A stretch of DNA of 64,000 bases from positions 124,001 to 188,000 of the forward strand of contig NZ_JAPWDU010000005.1 of assembly GCF_027257155.1 (NCBI RefSeq), given 5' to 3'. A program made the translations under genes and the position numbers. The notes under the pieces were generated by a model, which was not told the origin of the DNA, made no database searches, and worked only from the letters and a program-made list of their open reading frames with translations. The stretch comes from Cerasicoccus sp. TK19100. GTDB lineage: Bacteria; Verrucomicrobiota; Verrucomicrobiia; Opitutales; Cerasicoccaceae. This document shows positions 9,764-17,614 of this stretch, one piece after another (the first letter of the stretch is position 1; every line of letters begins with the position of its first letter).

Positions 9764-11578
9764 ATGAACCACACCCCTGTGATAAATACCGTGATCAAAA
9801 ACCTCGTCGTTTTAACTACTCTCATCATCGGGCTCTGCGCCAGTCTCTCGGCTGAAGCGCCAAACCTGATAGAGAACCCCACGTTCGCCAATGCGGCTGA
9901 TAGCGGACTACCCCCCGGCTGGAGTGCCTATCCAGGCGGTTCCGGCTTAAAGGGCTTACCCGAGGGTGGGCTGCAAATCCACGACTCAAGCAAAAGCAAA
10001 GGCCTGGGCGCGATACAATGGTTGCCCGCGCAAGCTGGTGCCACTTACACGCTGTCGGGTGATTTCACGGGTGAAGGTGGTCTGTTCGTTTACATTACTT
10101 TCACCTCGAAAATTCCGGTCAAGGCGGCCAACACCAGCGACGTAACGTTGGAAGAAAAACGCCAATGGTTTAAGCCCGTGCCTGCCGGTGGTAGCCCCAT
10201 CAGTTTCAGTGCCACTGCGCCGACGGGAACCACGAATCTGCGTATTTGGATTTACAGCCCCAGTTCTGGGACGACCAATCTCGTCGCAAAAAATATGACG
10301 CTGACTTCAAATGGTGCGGGCCAACCGAGCGCACCGTCAGCCGAATCCGCTTCTAACCATGCGCCAAACAGCGACGTTAGCGCGGTGCTGGATTACTCAA
10401 CCAATGGCTGGAGCGAAGACGAACTCAGCAGTGATTGGGTGGTGAGCGGCACGGCGCAGTCCACCAGCAGCTATGCTTCGGCAGGGCGGCGTCAACTCGT
10501 GATCCGCGACACAGATTCCAAGGGCACCGTCGCCGTGGCAAAGTGGCTACCCATCAAGCCGGGCCAACGATGCAGTGCCACAATGCTGCTCGAAGGGAGC
10601 AACGGCCTCTCGGCATACTTCCGTTTTTATCGGGAGCGTCCGGTGTCTGACGCCGACAACAAAGCACAACTGCTCACGAATAAGAGCCGCTGGGTCAAGG
10701 GCGGCGAGGAAGCCGAGATTACGGCAATTGCTCCAGGCGATGCCTCTTGGGTGCAGTTTGAGCTCTATAGCCCATCGGCCAGCACTTGTGATCTTGCCGT
10801 GAGCAAGCTGAGCTTGAAACGAGTGGACGATCCGGTTGCCGCTAAAGCCGTCGCTACCGGTCTTTACGATTGGATGAATTTCGAAGGCGGTGATTTTTCC
10901 GAGTCAGCGAATCTGGAGGGCTCCACGCGCAAGATTGTCGCCAAGTCCGAGGGGCCGGTTCGCGAAGGTGAATACTCTTACATTGCCCAGCTTAGCAAGA
11001 AGCGTGAGCGCACTGAAGTCGTTGGTCAGCGTTCGCCGGCCTACGGCGTTGCCCGCTATGGTTGGAGCATTTTCGTACCAGAAGATTTCGATGCCAATAC
11101 GATGTTTAGCATCGTTACGCAGTGGCATGACTGGGGCACGGGCAAGGAGTATCCACAAGACGGCGGTGCCCCGACGCATCTCTACATCTCCAACGGCCAA
11201 TGGCGTTTTAAGCTCCGTCATCAAGGCGAAGGGCACACCACGGATAACCACCAGTTTATGCTCGGCTCAGTGGATGAAGACCGCGGCAAATGGGTCGACT
11301 GGGTGCTTGAGATTAATTTTCAGGCCGAGGGTGACGGTGGCTGGATGAAGCTTTATAAGGATGACAAACTGGTCGCCGACTACGAAGGCACGACCTGGTA
11401 TGAAGGCAAGGACAAGGGCCCATTCTTCAAGATGGGTATCTACAAAGGTTCCAACAAATGGCAGGGCGAGGAGGCTGGCGCACAGCTACTCTTCGACGCC
11501 TATCGCATGGCCATCGGCGAGAACTCCACCTACGAGCAAGTCGCGCCATCTGCTTACACGCCACGCTCGCAAGGCTAG
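9764..11578 (+). CDS. Exported polysaccharide lyase (heparin-lyase-I-like fold) with tandem carbohydrate-binding-like domains
   Basis: Signal peptide ends near CASLSAEA. Residues about 30-195 and 200-360 are two similar beta-sandwich modules; both start with a Trp-Ser phrase and contain paired statements such as YSPSSGTTNLVAKNMTL and YSPSASTCDLAVSKLSL, so they look like an internal duplication of a carbohydrate-binding-type domain. Residues about 365-595 resemble the Polysacc_lyase jelly-roll family (FVPEDFDANTMFSIVTQWHD, GKWVDWVLEINF, KMGIYKGSNKW), which cleaves uronic-acid polymers by beta-elimination. The exact substrate cannot be assigned. ATG 9764 is used; an upstream GTG at 9746 and a GTG at 9791 are alternatives. 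A LacI-type operator precedes it. Confidence 0.75.
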   Translation: MNHTPVINTVIKNLVVLTTLIIGLCASLSAEAPNLIENPTFANAADSGLPPGWSAYPGGSGLKGLPEGGLQIHDSSKSKGLGAIQWLPAQAGATYTLSGDFTGEGGLFVYITFTSKIPVKAANTSDVTLEEKRQWFKPVPAGGSPISFSATAPTGTTNLRIWIYSPSSGTTNLVAKNMTLTSNGAGQPSAPSAESASNHAPNSDVSAVLDYSTNGWSEDELSSDWVVSGTAQSTSSYASAGRRQLVIRDTDSKGTVAVAKWLPIKPGQRCSATMLLEGSNGLSAYFRFYRERPVSDADNKAQLLTNKSRWVKGGEEAEITAIAPGDASWVQFELYSPSASTCDLAVSKLSLKRVDDPVAAKAVATGLYDWMNFEGGDFSESANLEGSTRKIVAKSEGPVREGEYSYIAQLSKKRERTEVVGQRSPAYGVARYGWSIFVPEDFDANTMFSIVTQWHDWGTGKEYPQDGGAPTHLYISNGQWRFKLRHQGEGHTTDNHQFMLGSVDEDRGKWVDWVLEINFQAEGDGGWMKLYKDDKLVADYEGTTWYEGKDKGPFFKMGIYKGSNKWQGEEAGAQLLFDAYRMAIGENSTYEQVAPSAYTPRSQG

Positions 11579-11593
11579 CCCGGTTGGCAATTG

Positions 11594-11607
11594 ATTTACG
11601 CGTAAAC
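11594..11607. promoter_or_regulatory. LacI-type operator upstream of PEP-CTERM gene
   Basis: ATTTACGCGTAAAC contains the 12-bp perfect palindrome TTTACGCGTAAA at 11595-11606, identical in core to the site before the lyase. A half-site GCGTAAAT follows at 11621-11628. It lies 16 bp after the lyase stop codon and about 130 bp before the PEP-CTERM gene start. Confidence 0.7.
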
Positions 11608-11736
11608 CAGCCAGTGCATTGCGTAAATCATTGCCGGCTGACATTGCTATTTTCAAATTTCAGAAGCCGCATTTCGTTAGCGAAACCGGCGCATTTGAGA
11701 CGTTTCAAAACAACAACACCCCACACACAAATAACC

Positions 11737-12744
11737 ATGAATATTCGCTTCGCAATTGCCTCTAGCATACTCCTGTCCAGTTCAACGTTCGCTGCGTCCG
11801 CCCTCTGGGATGGTCCAGGCTACAATGGTAGCTGGGCTATCGCTGGTGCCTCCGTTGGCTGGGTTGATGGTGGCTCCAATACGACGGTTCCTAACGGCGT
11901 AGGCGACGTCGCACAATTCGACAACAACTCCTTCTTTGGCAGTGGTGGTAGCCTCTACATGGCGACCGATACCAGTGGCAATGGCTCCGTGTTGAACGTT
12001 ACTTTGGGCGGCATGACCTTGGTAGGGCCGACCTCGGGACGCGGCTTTGATCTTCGCTCACCAACTGCCGGTACTTCCACGCTCACATTCGCTGCCTCAT
12101 CCGGTAATGCTTTCATTACCAATAGTGCTACTGGGGTTGATAATTCTGGCATCAACTTTGATGTGAATATTGCGCTGAGCGATTCTTTGGATGTTTTCGT
12201 GCAAAAGGTTTATGGTGGCAGCCGCACGGGTATCATATTCCGTGAGCAAGTCACTGGCGCAGGTGCCATTAATAAGACGGGTGCTGGTCTCATCAGTTTT
12301 CAGGGAACTGCGGGTGCCAATACTTTCTCGGGCGGATTGAATGTTAGCAACGGCTCGGTCTTTGTGGAGAAGGATGGCGCGCTCGGCACGGGCGATGTTC
12401 GTGTAGAACAGTCGGCCATCGATTCAACAGCAGCCTTGAGCATCGGCTCAAGCGTCACGGACGGTATTGATGATGCTGCTTTGCTTTTCCTCGGAAGTGA
12501 CAGCGGTAACTTCGCGACGATCTCTCTCTCGGCCGGTGTGAATGAAACGATTGGTGGGCTATACTTCGACAACGTCCTCCAGGCATCCGGCACTTGGGGT
12601 GCGACTGGCAGCGGCGCGGCCAACATTAACGATGACTGGTTCGCCGGCTCGGGAATGTTGACCGTTGTTCCAGAGCCGTCCACCTATGCGCTCGGCATTG
12701 CGTCGCTTGCACTGATCGTGGTGATGGTGCGCCGCCGGAAATAA
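11737..12744 (+). CDS. PEP-CTERM surface protein with autotransporter-associated beta-strand repeat
   Basis: 335-residue secreted protein. It starts with a signal peptide (SSILLSSSTFAASA) and ends with the PEP-CTERM sorting tail: VPEPSTYAL, a hydrophobic helix, and the basic RRRK. The middle is Gly/Ser/Thr/Asn-rich and carries the phrase INKTGAGLISFQGT followed by FSGGLNVSNG, typical of the autotransporter-associated beta-strand repeat. The tail should be recognised by an exosortase such as the one encoded at 41974-43521. ATG 11737 is chosen because the frame upstream overlaps the lyase and lacks signal-peptide character. A LacI-type operator 130 bp upstream suggests control with the lyase. 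Confidence 0.85.
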   Translation: MNIRFAIASSILLSSSTFAASALWDGPGYNGSWAIAGASVGWVDGGSNTTVPNGVGDVAQFDNNSFFGSGGSLYMATDTSGNGSVLNVTLGGMTLVGPTSGRGFDLRSPTAGTSTLTFAASSGNAFITNSATGVDNSGINFDVNIALSDSLDVFVQKVYGGSRTGIIFREQVTGAGAINKTGAGLISFQGTAGANTFSGGLNVSNGSVFVEKDGALGTGDVRVEQSAIDSTAALSIGSSVTDGIDDAALLFLGSDSGNFATISLSAGVNETIGGLYFDNVLQASGTWGATGSGAANINDDWFAGSGMLTVVPEPSTYALGIASLALIVVMVRRRK

Positions 12745-12771
12745 GCTTTTTTCTACTAACGCTCCAATGTG

Positions 12772-12808
12772 AAAGCCGTCTCTTTGGGGAGAGACGGCTT
12801 TCTTTTTT
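12772..12808 (+). terminator. Rho-independent terminator after PEP-CTERM gene
   Basis: An 11-bp perfect stem (AAAGCCGTCTC / GAGACGGCTTT) with an 8-nt loop is followed by a run of Ts at 12801-12809. It ends transcription of the plus-strand PEP-CTERM gene just before the convergent LacI gene; the minus-strand T-run is too short to serve both directions well. Confidence 0.9.
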
Positions 12809-13947
12809 TAAGAGGACTTCGTGGCCAATGGCTTTTTTCTCACGGCGCGGCCTTTTACTTTCTTCGCAGGTTGTTGCTTGGCCGGTTTGATCTTCTTGCC
12901 GACTGTTTCACCGTCTCGCCAAAGGCCTTCGGTGAGCACGACTTTGGGCGTTACCGGAAGGCCTTTTTCGTTGCGCTGTAATTGTGCAACGACGAGATCC
13001 ACCGCAGCCGCGCCAATGGCGTCATCCTGCTGATCGATCCCGCTTACCTTGACGCCCAACATGTCAAGATACTGATCGGCCCGGTTGGCGAGCGACACAT
13101 AGCCTACGTCTTCCGGAATATTGATGCCGAGCATTTCGGGCAGCCAGAGTTTAATCTCCCGGTACGGGCTGATGATTACATCCGGCTTGTGTTTCTTAAC
13201 CCAGGCTCCGAGGTGCTTCTCGATGGGGGTGTTTTCCGCCACATAATGAATGGGAAGAACGCGGCTTGGTTTTTGAAAATGTTGCCACGCCAAATAAACG
13301 GCCATCCACGAGTGGTTCACGCGAAAGTCCGTGTCCGAGGTAATCACGAAGCCGATACGCTCGTAGCCAAGTTGCTCGCATTTATGGAGCGCCACCGACA
13401 TCGCATCGGGTAGGTTTGCGGCCGCGCGGTGCAGCTTGGGCTGCGTGAAGCTGTAGCCGATCGTCGCGCTGGCAAGCTCTTCCCAGCGCAGGTCGAGCTG
13501 GGTCTCCGTATTGGGCGTCGGGGGGATGATGACGCCGTTAATGCCCCGTGCGGCGAGCACGTCGCTCAGGCGGGAGCCGCGCATTCCTTTGGAAAAAGCC
13601 CACATCGGTTCGACCCGATAGCCCAGCTCTTTGCCGCGCAGCAACGCGCCCTTAAAATAGTCCACGGAGACGCGATGCTTTTCCCAGCCAAACTCGGTAC
13701 CGAAGGTGGTAATCCATGCGATCACGGAGTGCATTTCCACAGGCCGCGTTGCGCGCAGGTTGGCCATTAGTGTTTGGACCTGCGGGTTGGGGCGGTAGTT
13801 CATCGCCGCGGCGACTTCGAGGATCATCTTCCGCTTGGCCTCAGATACACGTGGGCTGCCGCGCAATGCGAGTGATACGGCCATCTTGGACACACCCGCT
13901 TTGGCGGCTACCTCGGCCATCGTCGGGGTCTTGGCGGCACTGTCCAT
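12808..13947 (-). CDS. LacI family transcriptional regulator
   Basis: The N-terminal helix-turn-helix is TMAEVAAKAGVSKMAVSLAL, followed by the hinge region NYRPNPQVQTLMANLR. Residues from about 70 form the periplasmic-binding-like sensor domain (ISPYREIKLW, EDVGYVSLANR). The C-terminus carries a Lys/Pro-rich basic tail not usual for the family. ATG 13947 is chosen since it places the HTH at the N-terminus and has AAGG five bases upstream; a TTG at 14004 would add 19 residues. It most likely represses the surrounding lyase, PEP-CTERM and symporter genes through the TTTACGCGTAAA sites, releasing them when a sugar binds. No such site is seen before the lacI gene itself. Confidence 0.92.
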   Translation of the reverse strand: MDSAAKTPTMAEVAAKAGVSKMAVSLALRGSPRVSEAKRKMILEVAAAMNYRPNPQVQTLMANLRATRPVEMHSVIAWITTFGTEFGWEKHRVSVDYFKGALLRGKELGYRVEPMWAFSKGMRGSRLSDVLAARGINGVIIPPTPNTETQLDLRWEELASATIGYSFTQPKLHRAAANLPDAMSVALHKCEQLGYERIGFVITSDTDFRVNHSWMAVYLAWQHFQKPSRVLPIHYVAENTPIEKHLGAWVKKHKPDVIISPYREIKLWLPEMLGINIPEDVGYVSLANRADQYLDMLGVKVSGIDQQDDAIGAAAVDLVVAQLQRNEKGLPVTPKVVLTEGLWRDGETVGKKIKPAKQQPAKKVKGRAVRKKPLATKSS

Positions 13948-14138
13948 CAGCGCCTTCACATTGAGTCTTTGGTTTCCGGCTGTCAACTGGCGTTCTTTCG
14001 TCAAGGTTTATGCGCGAAGGTGGAGATTCCCTGCGTCTGCTTGTAATCGGTGACCAGGGTTTGCACTCGCCTGGATGCATTGAGCGCAGTGAGGCCAAGG
14101 GCCGGAAGGAGCTTTCTCTGGGTGACCATGTTTGCGGA

Positions 14139-15932
14139 TTACTGGTTGTTGCCCGAAGTCGCATTGGCCTGCGGCATCATGTCCGGGTTGGCTTTGTGGG
14201 CTTTGCGGAGCGCCCTGGCTTTGCGCAGATAGGCAGTCATCAGTAGACCACCGATAACGCCCATGAAGCCACTGAGGCTAAGAATGTGCAGGCGTGAATC
14301 CAAGCTGTTCGGAACCAGTAGTAGCAGGCAAACGAAGCCCGCCATGGCCAACGATGACACCCCGAGCAACTTGAGCTGGACGGCGTCATTGTCTTCGCCG
14401 ACTTCCTTAGCAAAGTCGATCGGGCGATGCATGCGCTTAAAGAACGCATCGATTCGGGTGCGCTCAGATTCCTTGACCAAGCGCCACATCGGAAGGCTCA
14501 GGAAAAAGCCGACAACGCCGAATATGTAGATCCAAAGCATGCGGTCCTGGATCGACCAGCTAACTTCGTTGACCGTTGAATCATACGTGAAGTAGATCGA
14601 GGGGATCATCGCGATGCTGATGATTACAAAGTAGCTGCCCCAATAAATTCGCTTGATCCAGAGGCCGAGCAGAATGGGCAAGCCCAGCGGGCCGCCGATG
14701 ATCGCGCCCATCATCAGAAAGGCATCGAACAGCTCTAGCTTCTCCTGCCGCGCAAAGATGCAGGCCACGCTGATGATCGCAGCGCCCAGGCCCAGCGTCG
14801 ACAATTGGCACCAGCGGACGCCTTCCTCCGACGTTAGCTCGGACATGCCGATTTTCTTCCGTGCCCACGGCATGATGTTTTTTACGATGACGCCGGTCAT
14901 GCCGTTAAGGCTGGTGTCGAGGCTACTCATCGTTGCCGCAAACATCGCCGCGAGCATCAGCCCCATGAGGCCGTTGGGGAGTAGCTGCTGAGCAATGAAT
15001 GAGTAGCTGGCGGTCGCCGGTTCCTTGATGCCCATCCCTTGGATCTCAGCCTCAAACAGAAAGCGTGCGACCATCGGCGGGACAAACCAGATGATGCTCC
15101 CCAGAAACATCAAGATCGCAGCGAGCAGCGCAGCTTTGCGCGCTGACGGGCCATCTTTCACGGATAGGAAACGCCCGGCTGTGCCGAGGTTTACATAGCC
15201 TTTGAGCTGGATGAAAAAGATGATGATGATCCACTTCAGGCTATATTTATCGCCGTGGAATTCGCCGGGCTCTTTGACGAATCGGAAGTCATCCGCAAAG
15301 CGCGGGTCACTGAAGTAGCCGATAAATGCGCTCCATCCGCCAACAGCTTTCAGCGAGAGAAAGAACACCAGAAAAGTCATGCCGAGCATGAGCACTCCCT
15401 GAATGAAGTCCGTGGTCATCACGCCCCAGCGCCCGCCCATGGTGGAGTAGGCAATGGCGATGCCGCCTAGCAAAAGGATCAACAGCGTTACCGGCAGATC
15501 GAGCGAGGACGAGGCAAAGACCGCCAGCGCATAGAGCTGAATACCCGCCGACAGCGGTGACAGGATCACGCCAAGAATCGCAGAGAATTGCTCCACTGGC
15601 ACGCCGTAGCGATCGTGTAGAACGTCGGCCCAGGTCTCGGCCCGGGTTTGCCGGAACCACGGCCCGATGATCATGCAAAGCAGAAAGCCAACTGTATTGG
15701 CCGCATAGATAACCAGAAACGTCGGGCCGGCGCTAAACGCCGCCGAGGCGTTACCCGTAAAGGTAAAGGCGCTGATGCCGCCAACGAACATACTCGATCC
15801 GACAATCCACCACGTGCCTTTGGCTCCGCCGCGCACATAGTCGTCGACGTTGGTATTCATCTTGGAAACGATGAAGCCCAAGCTGACCAGAAAGATAAAG
15901 TAAATCAGGATCGTTATGTATTCAATCGACAT
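14139..15932 (-). CDS. Sodium/solute symporter (SSS family), probable sugar or uronate uptake
   Basis: 597-residue inner-membrane transporter with about 14 hydrophobic helices. Family phrases include DDYVRGGAKGTWWIVGSSMFVGGISA near the N-terminus and AAMFAATMSSLDTSLNGM in the middle, the latter matching the sodium-site helix of SSS proteins. ATG 15932 is preferred to the upstream in-frame start because GGAG lies about 6 bases before it. The C-terminal 130 residues add extra helices and a charged cytoplasmic tail. Two LacI-type sites lie 75-120 bp upstream, and the lacI gene follows on the same strand, so it probably imports a product of the lyase. Confidence 0.9.
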   Translation of the reverse strand: MSIEYITILIYFIFLVSLGFIVSKMNTNVDDYVRGGAKGTWWIVGSSMFVGGISAFTFTGNASAAFSAGPTFLVIYAANTVGFLLCMIIGPWFRQTRAETWADVLHDRYGVPVEQFSAILGVILSPLSAGIQLYALAVFASSSLDLPVTLLILLLGGIAIAYSTMGGRWGVMTTDFIQGVLMLGMTFLVFFLSLKAVGGWSAFIGYFSDPRFADDFRFVKEPGEFHGDKYSLKWIIIIFFIQLKGYVNLGTAGRFLSVKDGPSARKAALLAAILMFLGSIIWFVPPMVARFLFEAEIQGMGIKEPATASYSFIAQQLLPNGLMGLMLAAMFAATMSSLDTSLNGMTGVIVKNIMPWARKKIGMSELTSEEGVRWCQLSTLGLGAAIISVACIFARQEKLELFDAFLMMGAIIGGPLGLPILLGLWIKRIYWGSYFVIISIAMIPSIYFTYDSTVNEVSWSIQDRMLWIYIFGVVGFFLSLPMWRLVKESERTRIDAFFKRMHRPIDFAKEVGEDNDAVQLKLLGVSSLAMAGFVCLLLLVPNSLDSRLHILSLSGFMGVIGGLLMTAYLRKARALRKAHKANPDMMPQANATSGNNQ

Positions 15933-16006
15933 GTTGTCTCCGGGGTGTTCGTCCTGCGCTTGGCCGCCCACAGGTGCTGCCAAATATTCGCATTCACCCA
16001 GAGTTA

Positions 16007-16020
16007 GTTTACGGTGAAAC
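16007..16020. promoter_or_regulatory. Imperfect LacI-type operator before symporter
   Basis: GTTTACGGTGAAAC keeps both outer halves of the operator seen at 9704, with two departures from symmetry around the centre. It lies about 75 bp upstream of the symporter start on the minus strand and 21 bp from a better copy at 16042-16053, which suggests cooperative binding by two dimers. Confidence 0.5.
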
Positions 16021-16041
16021 GTCTCTCAAGGGACCGTTAGA

Positions 16042-16053
16042 TTTACACGTAAA
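16042..16053. promoter_or_regulatory. LacI-type operator before symporter
   Basis: TTTACACGTAAA matches the 12-bp core TTTACGCGTAAA at 11 of 12 positions, losing only one base of the central symmetry. It lies 110-121 bp upstream of the symporter start. With the sites at 9704 and 11594 it defines a likely three-promoter regulon for the neighbouring LacI protein. Confidence 0.65.
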
Positions 16054-16145
16054 CGGACCGCTGCCGCTCTTCGTATGCTTCGCGTGCCGGCTGCGGTATG
16101 GTACGCGCTCGAATCCTTACATGGTTGATAAATGCTCTACGGAAT

Positions 16146-16375
16146 CGTTCTCCAAAACAACAACGGGGGTGTTGGTCCAACAATAGCGAATGTGTTGGGG
16201 CCACACATGGGGATGTGTTGGGTCCACACATCCAGTTGTGTTGAGGCAACACTACGGCATGTGTTTCCCTAAACGATGGTAATGCTTTTGGGAAAACGAT
16301 GGGTATGTGATGCGCAAAACGAACCCCATGCTTTTCTTAAAACGATGAGTATGCTTTGGGGGGCGGGGGATGCTT
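16146..16375. repeat. Degenerate tandem array with 23-bp period (about 9-10 units)
   Basis: Successive units begin at 16169, 16192, 16215, 16238, 16261, 16284, 16307, 16330 and 16353, exactly 23 bp apart. Most begin GTGTT or GCTTT and end in AT. Units 1-4 contain near-palindromes such as TGTTGGTCCAACA and TGTTGGGTCCACACA; units 5-8 share AAACGATG...TAT words. The sequence drifts gradually along the array. The period is not a multiple of three and no ORF follows it, so it is not coding. Apart from this array and the operators, the stretch 16054-16431 between the symporter and the exported-protein gene holds no gene that I can see. Confidence 0.8.
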
Positions 16376-16431
16376 TCGCTCAAACCCTGTGGGGCCTTGC
16401 TCCGGTCGGTGTGATTCGCCGAGGCTCTTAA

Positions 16432-16881
16432 TTACATGCGCGACTGAATGATCAGCAGATAGGTGCCGGTGTTATTGGGTCCCTGGGGGCCACCGATAAT
16501 CGTCGGGGTATTGGCGTTGAGGCGGATCATCGTGCGCAGCAGCTTTTCCTTGCCGCGTCGCCAGTCGAGGTTGACCGGGAGCTTGCCATCGGAGACGGCT
16601 TGCAAGCCGAGCTGCAAATCCGTGCCGCCGTAGAGGTTTACATTGCGCGCGCCGGGAACGCTGATGGTCATCGTTTTTTTGTCGCGCTGCTGGTAGGTGT
16701 TAAAGCGGAACAATCGCTCAAGATTGGCGGCGTAGGGCTGGAGCGCGGGGTCGACGCCTTGGCCGGTGTTGGAGGCGAGGACGAGGATGACTTCCATTTG
16801 CACGGCTTCCTCGGCGTGGGCGAGGCCCGGGGCGATGGCTAAGATGAGCAGGAGAAGGATAGAGCGGAGGCTGGTTTTCAT
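16432..16881 (-). CDS. Exported hypothetical protein coupled to the ECF sigma factor
   Basis: 149 residues with a signal peptide (LLLLILAIAPGLAHAEE). Family not recognised; the mature part is a small mixed alpha/beta protein containing GGPQGPNNTGTYLLIIQ at the end. The ATG at 16881 overlaps the sigma factor stop codon by 4 bases (ATGA), so translation is coupled. It lacks a membrane helix after the signal peptide and has no zinc-binding HxxxCxxC, so it is not an obvious anti-sigma factor; it may be a target or periplasmic sensor of the sigma factor pathway. Confidence 0.75.
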   Translation of the reverse strand: MKTSLRSILLLLILAIAPGLAHAEEAVQMEVILVLASNTGQGVDPALQPYAANLERLFRFNTYQQRDKKTMTISVPGARNVNLYGGTDLQLGLQAVSDGKLPVNLDWRRGKEKLLRTMIRLNANTPTIIGGPQGPNNTGTYLLIIQSRM

Positions 16882-17438
16882 GATCGGTTTTTCCAAATGG
16901 TGGCGAGCTTCTGGCGGGCGGCGTGCAGGCGAGACATGACGGTGCCGGTCTTCACGTGGGTGGCATCGGCGATTTCCTGATAACTATACCCGTTTAATTC
17001 GCGTAAAACAAGCGCGCTTCGCTGCTCTTCTGGAAGCTGGTCGAGGGCGCTTAACAGCTCGCGCCAACGTTCGTTGATCTGGAGCCGGCGGTCGGGGGTG
17101 GCGTCGGTGGATGGCTTTTGCTCGATCTCTTCGACGCTGCCCGTGCGCTGCTGCTCGCGCTGGCGCTTGCGCAGGGCATCGAGTGCGGTGTTCACGGTGA
17201 TGCGGTGCATCCAGGTGCTGAAGGCGGCTTCGAAGTTATAGCGGTCAATCTTTTGCCAGGCTTTGACCCATGCCTGTTGCGCGACATCGCGTGCCTCGGC
17301 CTCGCTGCCCATCATGGCGAGCAGGGTGCGGACGGTGCGCTCGTGGTAACGGCGAAACAGGTAGCCGAAGGCGTCGGCGTCGCCGTTTTGGGCGCTGCGC
17401 AGCCAGGCGTCTTCTTCGGCGCGTTGCTTGTCTTCCAT
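16878..17438 (-). CDS. ECF-type RNA polymerase sigma factor
   Basis: 186 residues, the usual size of an extracytoplasmic-function sigma factor. Region 2 is visible as FGYLFRRYHERTVRTL and EARDVAQQAWVKAWQKI, followed by FSTWMHRITVNTALDALRKR; region 4 as LDQLPEEQRSALVLRELNGY and SYQEIADATHVKTGTVMSRL, the promoter -35-reading helix-turn-helix. It directs RNA polymerase to a set of stress or envelope promoters. It is the first gene of a two-gene unit with an exported protein instead of a standard anti-sigma factor. Confidence 0.95.
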   Translation of the reverse strand: MEDKQRAEEDAWLRSAQNGDADAFGYLFRRYHERTVRTLLAMMGSEAEARDVAQQAWVKAWQKIDRYNFEAAFSTWMHRITVNTALDALRKRQREQQRTGSVEEIEQKPSTDATPDRRLQINERWRELLSALDQLPEEQRSALVLRELNGYSYQEIADATHVKTGTVMSRLHAARQKLATIWKNRS

Positions 17439-17540
17439 ACCAAATTGCCGCCACGATAGCCACTCTGCGGCAAGGCGCGACCGTAAAGCGCAAGAAAGTC
17501 CATAAAGCCCGGCGGGCGAAGAATTTTGTTTTCGGCATGG

Positions 17541-17560
17541 ATTATTTTTGCCAAAATAAT
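17541..17560. promoter_or_regulatory. AT-rich palindrome upstream of isomerase gene
   Basis: ATTATTTT and AAAATAAT form a perfect 8-bp inverted repeat around TGCC, 54 bp before the isomerase start. It stands out in GC-rich surroundings and lies in the divergent gap with the sigma factor gene. It could be an operator; no T-run follows, so it is not a terminator. Confidence 0.4.
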
Positions 17561-17614
17561 TTCCATAATTACCGCTCCGTGAGCGTTGTTTGCCAAACTT
17601 AAACCCTGAAGATT

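Noticed and set aside
16146-16375. The 23-bp array as a CRISPR
   Set aside because: There is no constant repeat with variable spacers; the units are contiguous, all vary together, and no cas gene is near.
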